A stretch of 5,181 nt of DNA. It comes from an uncultured Clostridia bacterium. Its GTDB lineage: Bacteria > Bacillota > Clostridia > TANB77 > CAG-508. Each line of letters begins with the position of its first letter. Position 1 is the first letter of the stretch. The position numbers and the translations under genes are program-made. Positions 1 to 4,904 of the stretch are shown here, piece by piece. The DNA is taken from contig CAQPRV010000003.1 in the NCBI GenBank assembly GCA_948857205.1, positions 1 through 5,181 of the forward strand, written 5' to 3'. Below the pieces are notes generated by a model. That model did no database searches and had not been told where the DNA came from. It saw nothing but the letters and a program-made list of their open reading frames with translations.

Positions 1-110
1 AGGAATTAGAAACAGAACTATTTGAGTATGTTAATTGGTTTAATAATATTAGAATACATAGTTCTCTAAATTATTTAACACCAATTGAATATAAAAAAGT
101 GTCCTTATAA
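1..110 (+). CDS. IS3-family (IS150-like) transposase, C-terminal end only
   Basis: An open frame enters from the left edge (first full codon at 3) and stops with TAA at 108-110. The 35 visible residues include YVNWFNNIRIHSSLNYLTP followed by IEYKKV, which matches the C-terminal signature of IS3-family DDE transposases (Y-x-x-W/Y-[FY]-N-x-x-R-x-H-x-x-L-x-x-x-T-P-x-x-[FY]). In this family the protein is the integrase-like OrfB or OrfAB frameshift product, which cuts and joins the IS ends. The catalytic DDE residues lie upstream of the window and cannot be checked, so whether the element is intact is unknown. The IS terminal repeat begins only a few bases after the stop, as is normal for IS150-type elements. 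Confidence 0.9.
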   Translation, partial: ELETELFEYVNWFNNIRIHSSLNYLTPIEYKKVSL

Positions 111-113
111 AAA

Positions 114-139
114 TTGTACAAAAAAGTATTGACAATCCA
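114..139 (+). mobile_element. Probable right terminal inverted repeat of the IS3/IS150-type element
   Basis: Read on the minus strand, this stretch begins TGGATTGTCAATACTTTTTT and continues GTACAA. From memory, this resembles the ends of Firmicute IS150-group elements, which often read TGGAT...TGTCAA.ACTTTTTTAGACA. IS3-family ends finish in CA on the outer side, which puts the element boundary at about 139. The left end and the 3-4 bp target duplication are outside the window, so the boundary is a best reading. Confidence 0.65.
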
Positions 140-671
140 TATAGAAAAAATAAAAGTATGTGAAGATGACCCACTACATTTTATAGGTCATACTATTGAT
201 GTCGTAAATTATGTAAAAGAATTATTAGAAGAGATACCAGCCAATAAAGAAATATGTATTATAGCTGCATATTGGCATGATGTAGAAAGGACTGTTACAG
301 ATAAAGGACACGAAGAGGAAAGCGGAAGAATTCTAAAAGAAGAAATGAATAAGTTAGGTTATAGTAATGAAATGATAGAACAATGTTATTCAGCAGTAGT
401 AAATCACAAGAGAAAATGTATTCCTTCAACAATTGAGGGAAAGATTGTAAGAGATGCAGATAAAATTGCTTATATTGGAAAAAATAGATGGAAAAGATGT
501 ATTGAAGAAGAACCAGAGGCATTAGATGAAATTATAGAAATATATTTGCCAATTTTAAGAGAAGAAATATTAAGATTAGAATATTCAAAAGAGCTATTTG
601 ATAGAGATATGAATTTATATGTTAAAGAATATATTGAAGTAATAAAGGATAAAAAGGAAGGTAAGAATTAA
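114..671 (+). CDS. HD-domain metal-dependent phosphohydrolase, 5' end altered by the IS
   Basis: The 185-residue frame has the metal-binding set of HD-superfamily hydrolases: H26, the doublet H55-D56 in AAYWHDVER, a second cluster around H66 (GHEEES), H98 in VVNHKR, and a late DADK motif (D114, D116). Such proteins are cytoplasmic enzymes that remove phosphate from nucleotides or other phosphomonoesters, or cut phosphodiesters; the substrate is not evident. The furthest-upstream start is TTG at 114, with another in-frame TTG at 129. Both lie inside the IS terminal repeat, neither has a clear Shine-Dalgarno, and the preceding in-frame stop is the transposase TAA at 108-110. The native start was therefore probably upstream and replaced when the IS inserted; about the first nine residues are IS-encoded. 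The HD core is complete, so the protein could still work if translated. Its stop overlaps the next start by one base (TAATG). Confidence 0.8.
   Translation: MYKKVLTIHIEKIKVCEDDPLHFIGHTIDVVNYVKELLEEIPANKEICIIAAYWHDVERTVTDKGHEEESGRILKEEMNKLGYSNEMIEQCYSAVVNHKRKCIPSTIEGKIVRDADKIAYIGKNRWKRCIEEEPEALDEIIEIYLPILREEILRLEYSKELFDRDMNLYVKEYIEVIKDKKEGKN
129..156 (+). promoter_or_regulatory. Possible outward hybrid promoter from the IS end
   Basis: A perfect TTGACA (129-134) points outwards from the IS terminus. Sixteen bases later is TAAAAG (151-156), a 4 of 6 match to the -10 consensus lying in the flanking DNA. IS3-family ends carrying an outward -35 are known to activate neighbouring genes. Here the -10 is weak, and transcription would start inside the reading frame of the HD gene, so it could serve the downstream genes better than the HD gene itself. 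Confidence 0.3.
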
Positions 672-1315
672 TGAAAATAGTTATAATTAGACATGGACAA
701 ACAATGGCAAATGTGATAAATGATGAAGGAACAGCTTTATATACAGGAACTTTAAATAATGAATTGACAAGTTTAACAGAACAAGGAAAGAATCAAGCAA
801 GTATTTTAGCAAAAAATGATATTATTAAAAGTATTGAAAAAGTCTATTCTTCAGATTTAATAAGAGCAATACAAACGGCAAAATTAGCTAAACCAGGATA
901 TGAACTAAACTTAAGTAAAGACTTAAGAGAAAGATGTTTAGGAATATTTGAAGGAAAGGAAAAGAAAGATTTATTATCTTCTAATGAATATAATAAATAT
1001 ATTACAGATAAAAAATTTAGTAAATTTAGAACAGATTTTGTACAAAAAGCACTAAATGGAGAAAACTATACTGATGTTAGTATAAGATGCAAGAGATTTC
1101 TTGATTCGTTAGATTTTACTGATGATATAACAATAGGAATATTCTCACATTATCATGCAATAAGATGCTTGTTTTTAAATATGTTTAAAATTGAGCCAAG
1201 AGAAAGAGTGTTTGAATTACAAATACAACATTGTATGCCTTATGTTATTGAAGGGGAGAATATAGATGATTTAAAATTAATATCACATAATTTAAATGAT
1301 ATGTTTAAAAAATAA
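671..1315 (+). CDS. Histidine phosphatase superfamily protein (phosphoglycerate mutase-like)
   Basis: This 214-residue protein opens with IRHGQT, the RHG motif with R7 and the phospho-accepting H8. It also has R65 in SSDLIRAIQTA, acidic E87 in LRERCLGIFEG, and the second catalytic histidine H160 in FSHYHAIR, so the usual catalytic set is complete. The length is typical of small bacterial members of the family. These are cytoplasmic enzymes that form a phosphohistidine intermediate and mostly act as phosphatases on sugar phosphates, nucleotides or cofactor precursors; true glycolytic mutase activity is unlikely in this context. The ATG at 671 follows an AAGGAAGG Shine-Dalgarno near 653-661 and overlaps the upstream stop by one base, which implies translational coupling to the HD gene. 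The substrate is unknown. Confidence 0.9.
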   Translation: MKIVIIRHGQTMANVINDEGTALYTGTLNNELTSLTEQGKNQASILAKNDIIKSIEKVYSSDLIRAIQTAKLAKPGYELNLSKDLRERCLGIFEGKEKKDLLSSNEYNKYITDKKFSKFRTDFVQKALNGENYTDVSIRCKRFLDSLDFTDDITIGIFSHYHAIRCLFLNMFKIEPRERVFELQIQHCMPYVIEGENIDDLKLISHNLNDMFKK

Positions 1316-1338
1316 AAATATAAGAGGAGGTCTTATCA

Positions 1339-1755
1339 ATGAGTAATTTAGAATTTATGAAAAAATTTAGACCAGAAGAACTTTGTGTTAAAGAGTTTGA
1401 ATATTGGATTGTTTGTGTTAGACAAAAACAAACAACATTAGGAGATGTAGTTATTTTATTAAAAAGAGAAACACAAAATGTAAGTGGAATGTTACCAGAA
1501 GAAGGTTCTGAATTTCCAGAAGTAATAAAATGGTATGAAGAATTGTGTAGAGAGAAATTTGGAGCAATAAAATTTAATTATATGATTATGATGATGAAAG
1601 ATCCATTTGTTCATTATCATGCTTTTCCAAGATATGATAAAGTGATAAATTTATTTGATATGGAGTGGAAAGATAATAATACTTTAAGCAACTTTGCTTC
1701 AACAGAAGTATTAGATGATCAGTTATTATTTAAAATTAGAGATTATATGAAATAA
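1339..1755 (+). CDS. HIT-family protein with a degenerate histidine triad
   Basis: A strong GAGGAGG Shine-Dalgarno (1324-1330) fixes the ATG at 1339. The 138-residue protein has the HIT pattern: an N-terminal strand region (WIVCVRQKQTTLGDVVILLKR), then NYMIMMMKDP leading into FVHYHAFPRY at residues 90-99. Aligned to the family motif H-x-H-x-H-x-x-P-R, the first histidine is Phe (F90), while the central nucleophile H92 and the third His H94 are present, as is P97-R98. Known HIT enzymes hydrolyse or transfer nucleotides on compounds such as AMP-lysine, adenosine phosphoramidates, Ap4A or NDP-sugars through a nucleotidylated histidine. Retention of the central His suggests possible activity; the specificity is unknown. 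It sits 23 bases after the histidine phosphatase, in the same apparent operon. Confidence 0.8.
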   Translation: MSNLEFMKKFRPEELCVKEFEYWIVCVRQKQTTLGDVVILLKRETQNVSGMLPEEGSEFPEVIKWYEELCREKFGAIKFNYMIMMMKDPFVHYHAFPRYDKVINLFDMEWKDNNTLSNFASTEVLDDQLLFKIRDYMK

Positions 1756-1805
1756 AAATTACTATATACTTTTCATAAGTTCGAAAAAAATGGACATTTG
1801 AAAAA

Positions 1806-1813
1806 GAAAGGTG
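1806..1813 (+). promoter_or_regulatory. Shine-Dalgarno deciding the start of the AlbA_2 gene
   Basis: GAAAGGTG lies five bases before the ATG at 1819. The frame can be extended seven codons to a TTG at 1798, but that start has no purine-rich site at suitable spacing and would place this Shine-Dalgarno inside the coding sequence. ATG 1819 is therefore preferred. Confidence 0.75.
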
Positions 1814-1818
1814 AAAAC

Positions 1819-3330
1819 ATGAAATTACCTACAAGTATAGAAAATATACTAAATGAGAATATTGTAGAAAATGCAAGATTAGAATTAAAGAAAAATTGGA
1901 ATCCAGAACCAATATTACATACAATTTGTGCATTTGCAAATGATATAGATAATTGGGGTGGAGGATATATTTTAATAGGTGTTGAAGAAGAAAATGGTAG
2001 ACCTAAAATGCCAATAACAGGACTTGAATTATCTGAAATAGATAAAATTCAAAAGGAATTATTAGCAAAATGTAAGTTAATTCAACCATCATATACACCA
2101 ATAGTAGATGTTGCAGAATATAAAGGAAAAAATATATTAGTAGTATGGTGTTTTGGAGGACAAACAAGACCATATAAATGTCCAACAACATTAGATAAAA
2201 ACTTTTCAAAAGGATATTCATATTATATTAGAAAAATGTCAAGCACAATAAAAGCAACAGAGATAGAACAAAAAGAATTATATGATATGGCAAGAACTAT
2301 ACCTTTTGATGATAGAATGAATCACGAAGCAGAAATTAGAGATTTAAAATTGCCACTAATTCAAAATTATCTATATGAAATCAAAAGTGATTTACTAAAA
2401 GAATCTGAAACAATGGATTTTATGGATTTATGCAAAAGTATGAGAATTGTAGATGGAACACCAGAATATATGAAACCTTTGAATGTTGGCTTAATGTTTT
2501 TCAATGATGAACCACAAAAATTCTTTCCATATTCACAAATAGAAGTAGTGGATTTACGAAATGGTCCAGAAGGCGATGATATGACAGAGCAAATATTTAA
2601 AGGACCAATAGATAGTATGATAAAAAGTGCTTTAACATATATTAAAAATACTGTTATTGTAGAAAAAATTTTGAAAATAGATGGACAAGCAGAAGCAGTA
2701 AGATTTTTTAATTATCCATATCAAGCTATAGAAGAAGCACTTGTAAATGCAGTTTATCACAGAGGATATGATGTAAGAGAGCCAGTAGAAGTAAGAATAA
2801 TGGAAGATAGAATTCATATTGTAAGCTATCCAGGTCCAGATCGTTCAATAAGCGAAAAATCAATTGAAGATAGAAATATGATAGCAAGGAAATATAGAAA
2901 TCGTAGAATTGGTGAATTTTTAAAAGAATTAAAATTAACAGAAGGTAGAAATACAGGAGTTCCAAAAATAAAAAGAGCATTAAAAAATAATGGTTCAAAA
3001 GAGCCAGAATTCGAAACAAATGATACAAGAGATTATTTTATTACAACAATATTTATGCATGATGGATTTGAAAATGAGATAAAAGACCGACCAAGAACCG
3101 ACCAAGAACCGACTAAGTTAAATGAACAAGAAATAAAGATATTAGAATTTTGTAAAGAACCACATAGCAAAAAAGAAATAATGGAATATATGGAATATAA
3201 ACATGCAAGAAACTTTACAATGTTATACTTAAAACCATTACTAGAAAAAGGATTATTGCAAATGACTATACCAGAAAAACCAAATCATAAGAATCAAAAA
3301 TATATAACAAGAAATAGGAGGGAATTATGA
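1819..3330 (+). CDS. AlbA_2 (Schlafen-like) / HATPase_c_4 ATP-binding protein with C-terminal winged helix
   Basis: From ATG 1819 the product is 503 residues. Residues about 17-140 are an AlbA_2/Schlafen AAA-4-type domain: ENARLELKKNW, ICAFANDI, then GGGYILIGVEE. Residues about 295-410 match the GHKL-like C-terminal ATPase region of this family: AIEEALVNAVYHRGY (N310 in the N-box position, H314-R315), SYPGP at 336-340 and GRNTGVPKIKRAL at 376-388. A polar linker at 423-433, made by an 11-bp DNA repeat, leads to a predicted winged helix (about 434-500). Family members are annotated as ATP-binding transcriptional regulators or nucleic-acid-binding proteins, and several AlbA_2 proteins occur in defence islands. 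The exact activity here is unknown. Its stop overlaps the IMPase-family start (ATGA), so the two are probably translationally coupled. It may regulate the surrounding operon or act with it. Confidence 0.88.
   Translation: MKLPTSIENILNENIVENARLELKKNWNPEPILHTICAFANDIDNWGGGYILIGVEEENGRPKMPITGLELSEIDKIQKELLAKCKLIQPSYTPIVDVAEYKGKNILVVWCFGGQTRPYKCPTTLDKNFSKGYSYYIRKMSSTIKATEIEQKELYDMARTIPFDDRMNHEAEIRDLKLPLIQNYLYEIKSDLLKESETMDFMDLCKSMRIVDGTPEYMKPLNVGLMFFNDEPQKFFPYSQIEVVDLRNGPEGDDMTEQIFKGPIDSMIKSALTYIKNTVIVEKILKIDGQAEAVRFFNYPYQAIEEALVNAVYHRGYDVREPVEVRIMEDRIHIVSYPGPDRSISEKSIEDRNMIARKYRNRRIGEFLKELKLTEGRNTGVPKIKRALKNNGSKEPEFETNDTRDYFITTIFMHDGFENEIKDRPRTDQEPTKLNEQEIKILEFCKEPHSKKEIMEYMEYKHARNFTMLYLKPLLEKGLLQMTIPEKPNHKNQKYITRNRREL
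3086..3118 (+). repeat. Three 11-bp tandem repeats inside the AlbA_2 gene (frame-setting)
   Basis: ACCGACCAAGA occurs at 3086-3096 and 3097-3107, followed by a diverged third copy, ACCGACTAAGT, at 3108-3118. The unit is not a multiple of three, so it is read in all three frames, giving DRPRTDQEPTK (residues 423-433). The tract is markedly richer in GC than its surroundings. Loss of one unit puts the third copy's TAA in frame immediately (428-residue product). Gain of one unit gives a stop at AGT TAA (437-residue product). Either change removes the winged helix. Confidence 0.9.
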
Positions 3331-4106
3331 ATATAGACTTTAGTTTAATTGAAAGTATAAAAGAGGAAGTATTGCAAGTTTATAATAATTCTAAAAATAT
3401 AAAAGAAATGGAGATAAAGAATAAAGAAGGTAACGATATTGTTACGGCAATTGATTTATATATGGAAAATAATATTATTAAAATTATAAGGAACTTGTTT
3501 CCAGAGCATTCAATATATTCAGAAGAATGTGGGGAACAAAGTAAAACAAGTGAATATGAATGGTTTATAGATCCAATTGATGGAACGATTAACTTTGCAT
3601 CTGGGTTACCATTATTTTCAACTTCTATTGCTTTGAAGAAAAATAATGAAACAATATTAGGGATTGTTTTTGATTATAGCCAGAATGATATTTATTATGC
3701 AATAAAAGGAAAAGGAGCATTCTGCAATGGAAAGAAATTACAAGTTTCTAATAATGATAAATTAAATAATAGTATAATATCTTTTTGTTTAACTTCTCAT
3801 TATAGTAATGAACATATAAAAGATGTTTTAAATGTAGAAGAAAAATTAGCTCCAAAAGTAAGGGGACTTAGATTAATTGTTTCTGGAGCAATAGAATTGT
3901 GTTGGTGTGCATCAGGAAAAATAGATGGAGTATTAAATGTAAAACCAAGTGTTGGATTAAGTTCAGCAGCTGGAAAATTATTTGTTGCAGAAGCAGGAGG
4001 GATTATTACTAATTTAAAGGGAAAAGAAAGAAATAATATAGATACCTTACTTGTAACAAATGGTAAAATTCATGATGAAATTGTTGAATTACTAAATTGG
4101 AATTAA
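3327..4106 (+). CDS. Inositol monophosphatase family protein with altered motif 2
   Basis: The 259-residue protein, close to normal family length, has motif 1: E66 in YSEECGE, followed by WFIDPIDGTINF (D82, I84, D85, G86, T87). This is the metal-binding and phosphate-binding core of the IMPase/FBPase/bisphosphate nucleotidase superfamily. The C-terminal motif, normally W-D-x-A-A-G-x-x-x-x-E-A-G-G, reads LSSAAGKLFVAEAGG: Trp is replaced by Leu211 and the metal-ligand Asp by Ser212. Enzymes of this family use Mg2+ to remove phosphate from inositol phosphates, sugar phosphates or 3',5'-bisphosphonucleotides (PAP). The lost ligand may reduce activity or mark a subfamily with different chemistry. 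The ATG overlaps the AlbA_2 stop by four bases, with AGGAGGG (3317-3323) as Shine-Dalgarno, and this is the last gene of the apparent operon. Confidence 0.88.
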   Translation: MNIDFSLIESIKEEVLQVYNNSKNIKEMEIKNKEGNDIVTAIDLYMENNIIKIIRNLFPEHSIYSEECGEQSKTSEYEWFIDPIDGTINFASGLPLFSTSIALKKNNETILGIVFDYSQNDIYYAIKGKGAFCNGKKLQVSNNDKLNNSIISFCLTSHYSNEHIKDVLNVEEKLAPKVRGLRLIVSGAIELCWCASGKIDGVLNVKPSVGLSSAAGKLFVAEAGGIITNLKGKERNNIDTLLVTNGKIHDEIVELLNWN

Positions 4107-4124
4107 TAATTACTAAAAGACAGA

Positions 4125-4246
4125 TTAAATCCTCTATACAATTCTAATGTGCTTTATAAAATCAAGTCAAGGTTAAAGTGAATGTGCTATCGCACAACCT
4201 TGACTTAATTTTTAAAGCACATTATTTTTCAACTAAGAGGATTTAA
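4125..4246. repeat. 122-nt nested palindrome: three stacked 11-bp stems with TTAA ends
   Basis: Outer arms TTAAATCCTCT (4125-4135) and AGAGGATTTAA (4236-4246) are perfect reverse complements. Middle arms AATGTGCTTTA (4146-4156) and TAAAGCACATT (4213-4223) are also perfect. Inner arms AAGTCAAGGTT (4164-4174) and AACCTTGACTT (4196-4206) are perfect too, and a small apical GTGC-TATC-GCAC hairpin sits at 4184-4195. It starts 19 bases after the IMPase stop. It could be a miniature inverted-repeat element with TTAA ends, the operon's 3' structure, or part of a structured RNA. There is no U-tract after it, so it is not a classical terminator. It resembles a retron a1/msd/a2 layout only superficially, and no reverse transcriptase is in the window. 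Confidence 0.8.
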
Positions 4247-4297
4247 GGATAAGTATATTTAGTGAAGTAGACATAAGTACTATTAAAACAGAAAATA

Positions 4298-4368
4298 CCT
4301 CATTGAAAATGAGGGCAGGAAAGCGGTATTAACATACCGCATACACACATTGAAGGACAAGCCTTCAA
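4298..4368. other. Three consecutive 7-bp hairpins, candidate structured RNA
   Basis: Perfect stems are CCTCATT/AATGAGG (4298-4304 with 4308-4314, loop GAA), GCGGTAT/ATACCGC (4323-4329 with 4334-4340, loop TAAC) and TTGAAGG/CCTTCAA (4350-4356 with 4362-4368, loop ACAAG). They are joined by short A-rich linkers of 8-9 bases. Three clean stems of equal length within 71 bases, richer in G+C than the surroundings, are unlikely by chance in DNA this AT-rich. I do not recognise the motif as a known riboswitch or RNA family. The strand is unassigned because perfect stems fold on either strand; the linkers AGGAAA and ACACACA would be single-stranded if read on the + strand. Confidence 0.6.
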
Positions 4369-4413
4369 GAGTTAATAAAGAAACAAAAATTTTAAGTAAA
4401 TATGATGCAGAAA

Positions 4414-4649
4414 TTCACCGAGTGAACTGGCTCAAACCCGCTATTCTTCGTTAAAATTAAAAATAGTGAACTAAAAATTTCAAAAAGTTCACTGAGTGTA
4501 CTCAAATTTAATAAAATATTTTAGATTTAGTTCACCAAGTGTACTTAATTTTTAGAAAAAAGTTCATTTAGTGAATATAAAGATAAAGTAAAATTTACAA
4601 ATACACTTAGTGAACTTCTAATATAAATTTCTAGTACAATAAGTGTACT
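4414..4649. repeat. Cluster of six 17-bp imperfect palindromes (consensus about AGTTCACNNAGTGTACT)
   Basis: Copies lie at 4414-4426 (TTCACCGAGTGAA, shorter), 4486-4502, 4529-4545, 4561-4576, 4600-4616 and 4633-4649. An additional half-site TAGTGAACTA sits at 4464-4473. Each has two 7-bp half-sites, AGTTCAC-like and GTGTACT- or GTGAACT-like, around a 3-bp centre. Centre-to-centre distances are about 74, 43, 32, 39 and 33 bp, too irregular for CRISPR, and the separators are plain A/T-rich sequence. The symmetry suggests binding sites for a dimeric DNA-binding protein: an operator cluster, iterons, or recombination accessory sites. The last copy ends 8 bases before a strong promoter, which favours a regulatory role. 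Confidence 0.75.
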
Positions 4650-4657
4650 AAATTGTA

Positions 4658-4686
4658 TTGATAAATCAACTAAAAAAGAGTATAAT
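4658..4686 (+). promoter_or_regulatory. Sigma-A-type promoter downstream of the palindrome cluster
   Basis: TTGATA (4658-4663), a 17-bp spacer and a perfect TATAAT (4681-4686) form a near-consensus vegetative promoter. Transcription would start near 4693, exactly at the foot of the hairpin at 4694-4737. The adjoining palindromes would let a repressor or activator control it. Confidence 0.65.
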
Positions 4687-4693
4687 AACTAAT

Positions 4694-4737
4694 AGTATAA
4701 ATTGGTAATGGTTGCTTGAGTTTGAACCAATTATACT
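4694..4737 (+). other. Hairpin at the predicted transcript 5' end
   Basis: AGTATAAATTGGT (4694-4706) pairs with ACCAATTATACT (4726-4737) with a single bulged A, leaving a 19-nt loop containing GGTTGCTTGAG. It sits right at the predicted start site of the 4658-4686 promoter and is followed by TTGAATTTTATGACTATTTTT. It could stabilise the RNA 5' end, terminate weakly, or be an operator; the U-rich stretch is too interrupted to call a terminator. Confidence 0.5.
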
Positions 4738-4783
4738 TGAATTTTATGACTATTTTTATAGAATAAAGTGAATAAAAAGGGAA

Positions 4784-4812
4784 TTGATTTTATAAAAACA
4801 CGATAATATAAT
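4784..4812 (+). promoter_or_regulatory. Sigma-A-type promoter for the SHOCT-like ORF and recombinase
   Basis: TTGATT (4784-4789), a 17-bp spacer and a perfect TATAAT (4807-4812) give a near-consensus promoter. The start site would be near 4819, producing an approximately 86-nt leader that contains an intrinsic terminator before the ATG at 4905. Confidence 0.7.
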
Positions 4813-4828
4813 GATAGCATGAAAAGAA

Positions 4829-4878
4829 AGAGCAAAGAGATTAGATTAAAAACTAATTTCTCTGCTCTTTTTCTTTTT
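4829..4878 (+). terminator. Intrinsic terminator in the leader (attenuator-like)
   Basis: AGAGCAAAGAGATTAG (4829-4844) pairs with CTAATTTCTCTGCTCT (4853-4868) over 16 positions with one A-C mismatch and one G-U pair, around an 8-nt loop. It is followed by TTTTCTTTTTC. A terminator placed between a promoter about 10 bases upstream and an ORF about 27 bases downstream is typical of transcription attenuation rather than operon end termination. Confidence 0.75.
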
Positions 4879-4898
4879 CAAATTTAAAGAAAAGGAGC
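4864..4898 (+). promoter_or_regulatory. Alternative hairpin that hides the Shine-Dalgarno, competing with the terminator
   Basis: GCTCTTTTTCTTT (4864-4876) is complementary to AAAGAAAAGGAGC (4886-4898) over 13 continuous positions with one G-U pair and a 9-nt loop. The right arm contains the AAGGAG Shine-Dalgarno (4892-4897) of the ORF at 4905. The left arm reuses the 3' side and U-tract of the terminator, so the two folds exclude each other. Purine-rich ribosome sites pair easily with pyrimidine tracts, so a functional role is not proven. Confidence 0.45.
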
Positions 4899-4904
4899 AA
4901 TTTC

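Larger units (their letters stand above)
4107..4904. other. About 800-bp non-coding, highly structured intergenic region
   Basis: No open frame with a credible start and family resemblance was seen here on either strand. In order it contains a 122-nt stacked palindrome (4125-4246), three hairpins (4298-4368), six palindromic repeats (4414-4649), a promoter (4658-4686), a hairpin (4694-4737), a second promoter (4784-4812) and a terminator-bearing leader (4815-4904). The short pieces between these are A/T-rich and show nothing further. No recognisable tRNA, rRNA, riboswitch consensus or regular CRISPR array was found. Confidence 0.75.

Noticed and set aside
295..522. Minus-strand open frames in coding regions (295-522, 2003-2221, 2632-2817, 2726-3028)
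   Set aside because: They lie opposite well-supported genes and read as low-complexity Leu/Phe/Tyr/Ile-rich peptides, typical shadows of AT-rich coding DNA, with no ribosome sites or family motifs.
1798..1818. Upstream TTG start for the AlbA_2 gene
   Set aside because: It has no Shine-Dalgarno at proper spacing, while ATG 1819 has GAAAGGTG five bases before it and matches the usual family N-terminus better.
1756..1818. Promoter in the 63-base gap before the AlbA_2 gene
   Set aside because: No pair of -35 and -10 hexamers with 16-18 bp spacing close to consensus was found, so an internal promoter is not supported.
4125..4246. Retron-like a1/msd/a2 layout from the nested palindrome
   Set aside because: The outer complement and long central stem resemble a retron non-coding RNA, but no reverse transcriptase gene or remnant is adjacent and the branching-guanosine region cannot be identified.
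4125..4246. Classical intrinsic terminator for the operon
   Set aside because: The stem is strong, but no U-tract follows the 3' arm; it is followed by GGATAAGTAT.
4290..4440. Known riboswitch or tRNA-like element
   Set aside because: The hairpins do not match the conserved cores I know for c-di-GMP, THF, glycine, cobalamin, fluoride or preQ1 riboswitches, and no tRNA cloverleaf can be drawn.
4414..4649. CRISPR array
   Set aside because: The repeats are short dyads of 13-17 bp that differ from copy to copy, with irregular spacing and A/T-rich separators, and there are no cas genes.
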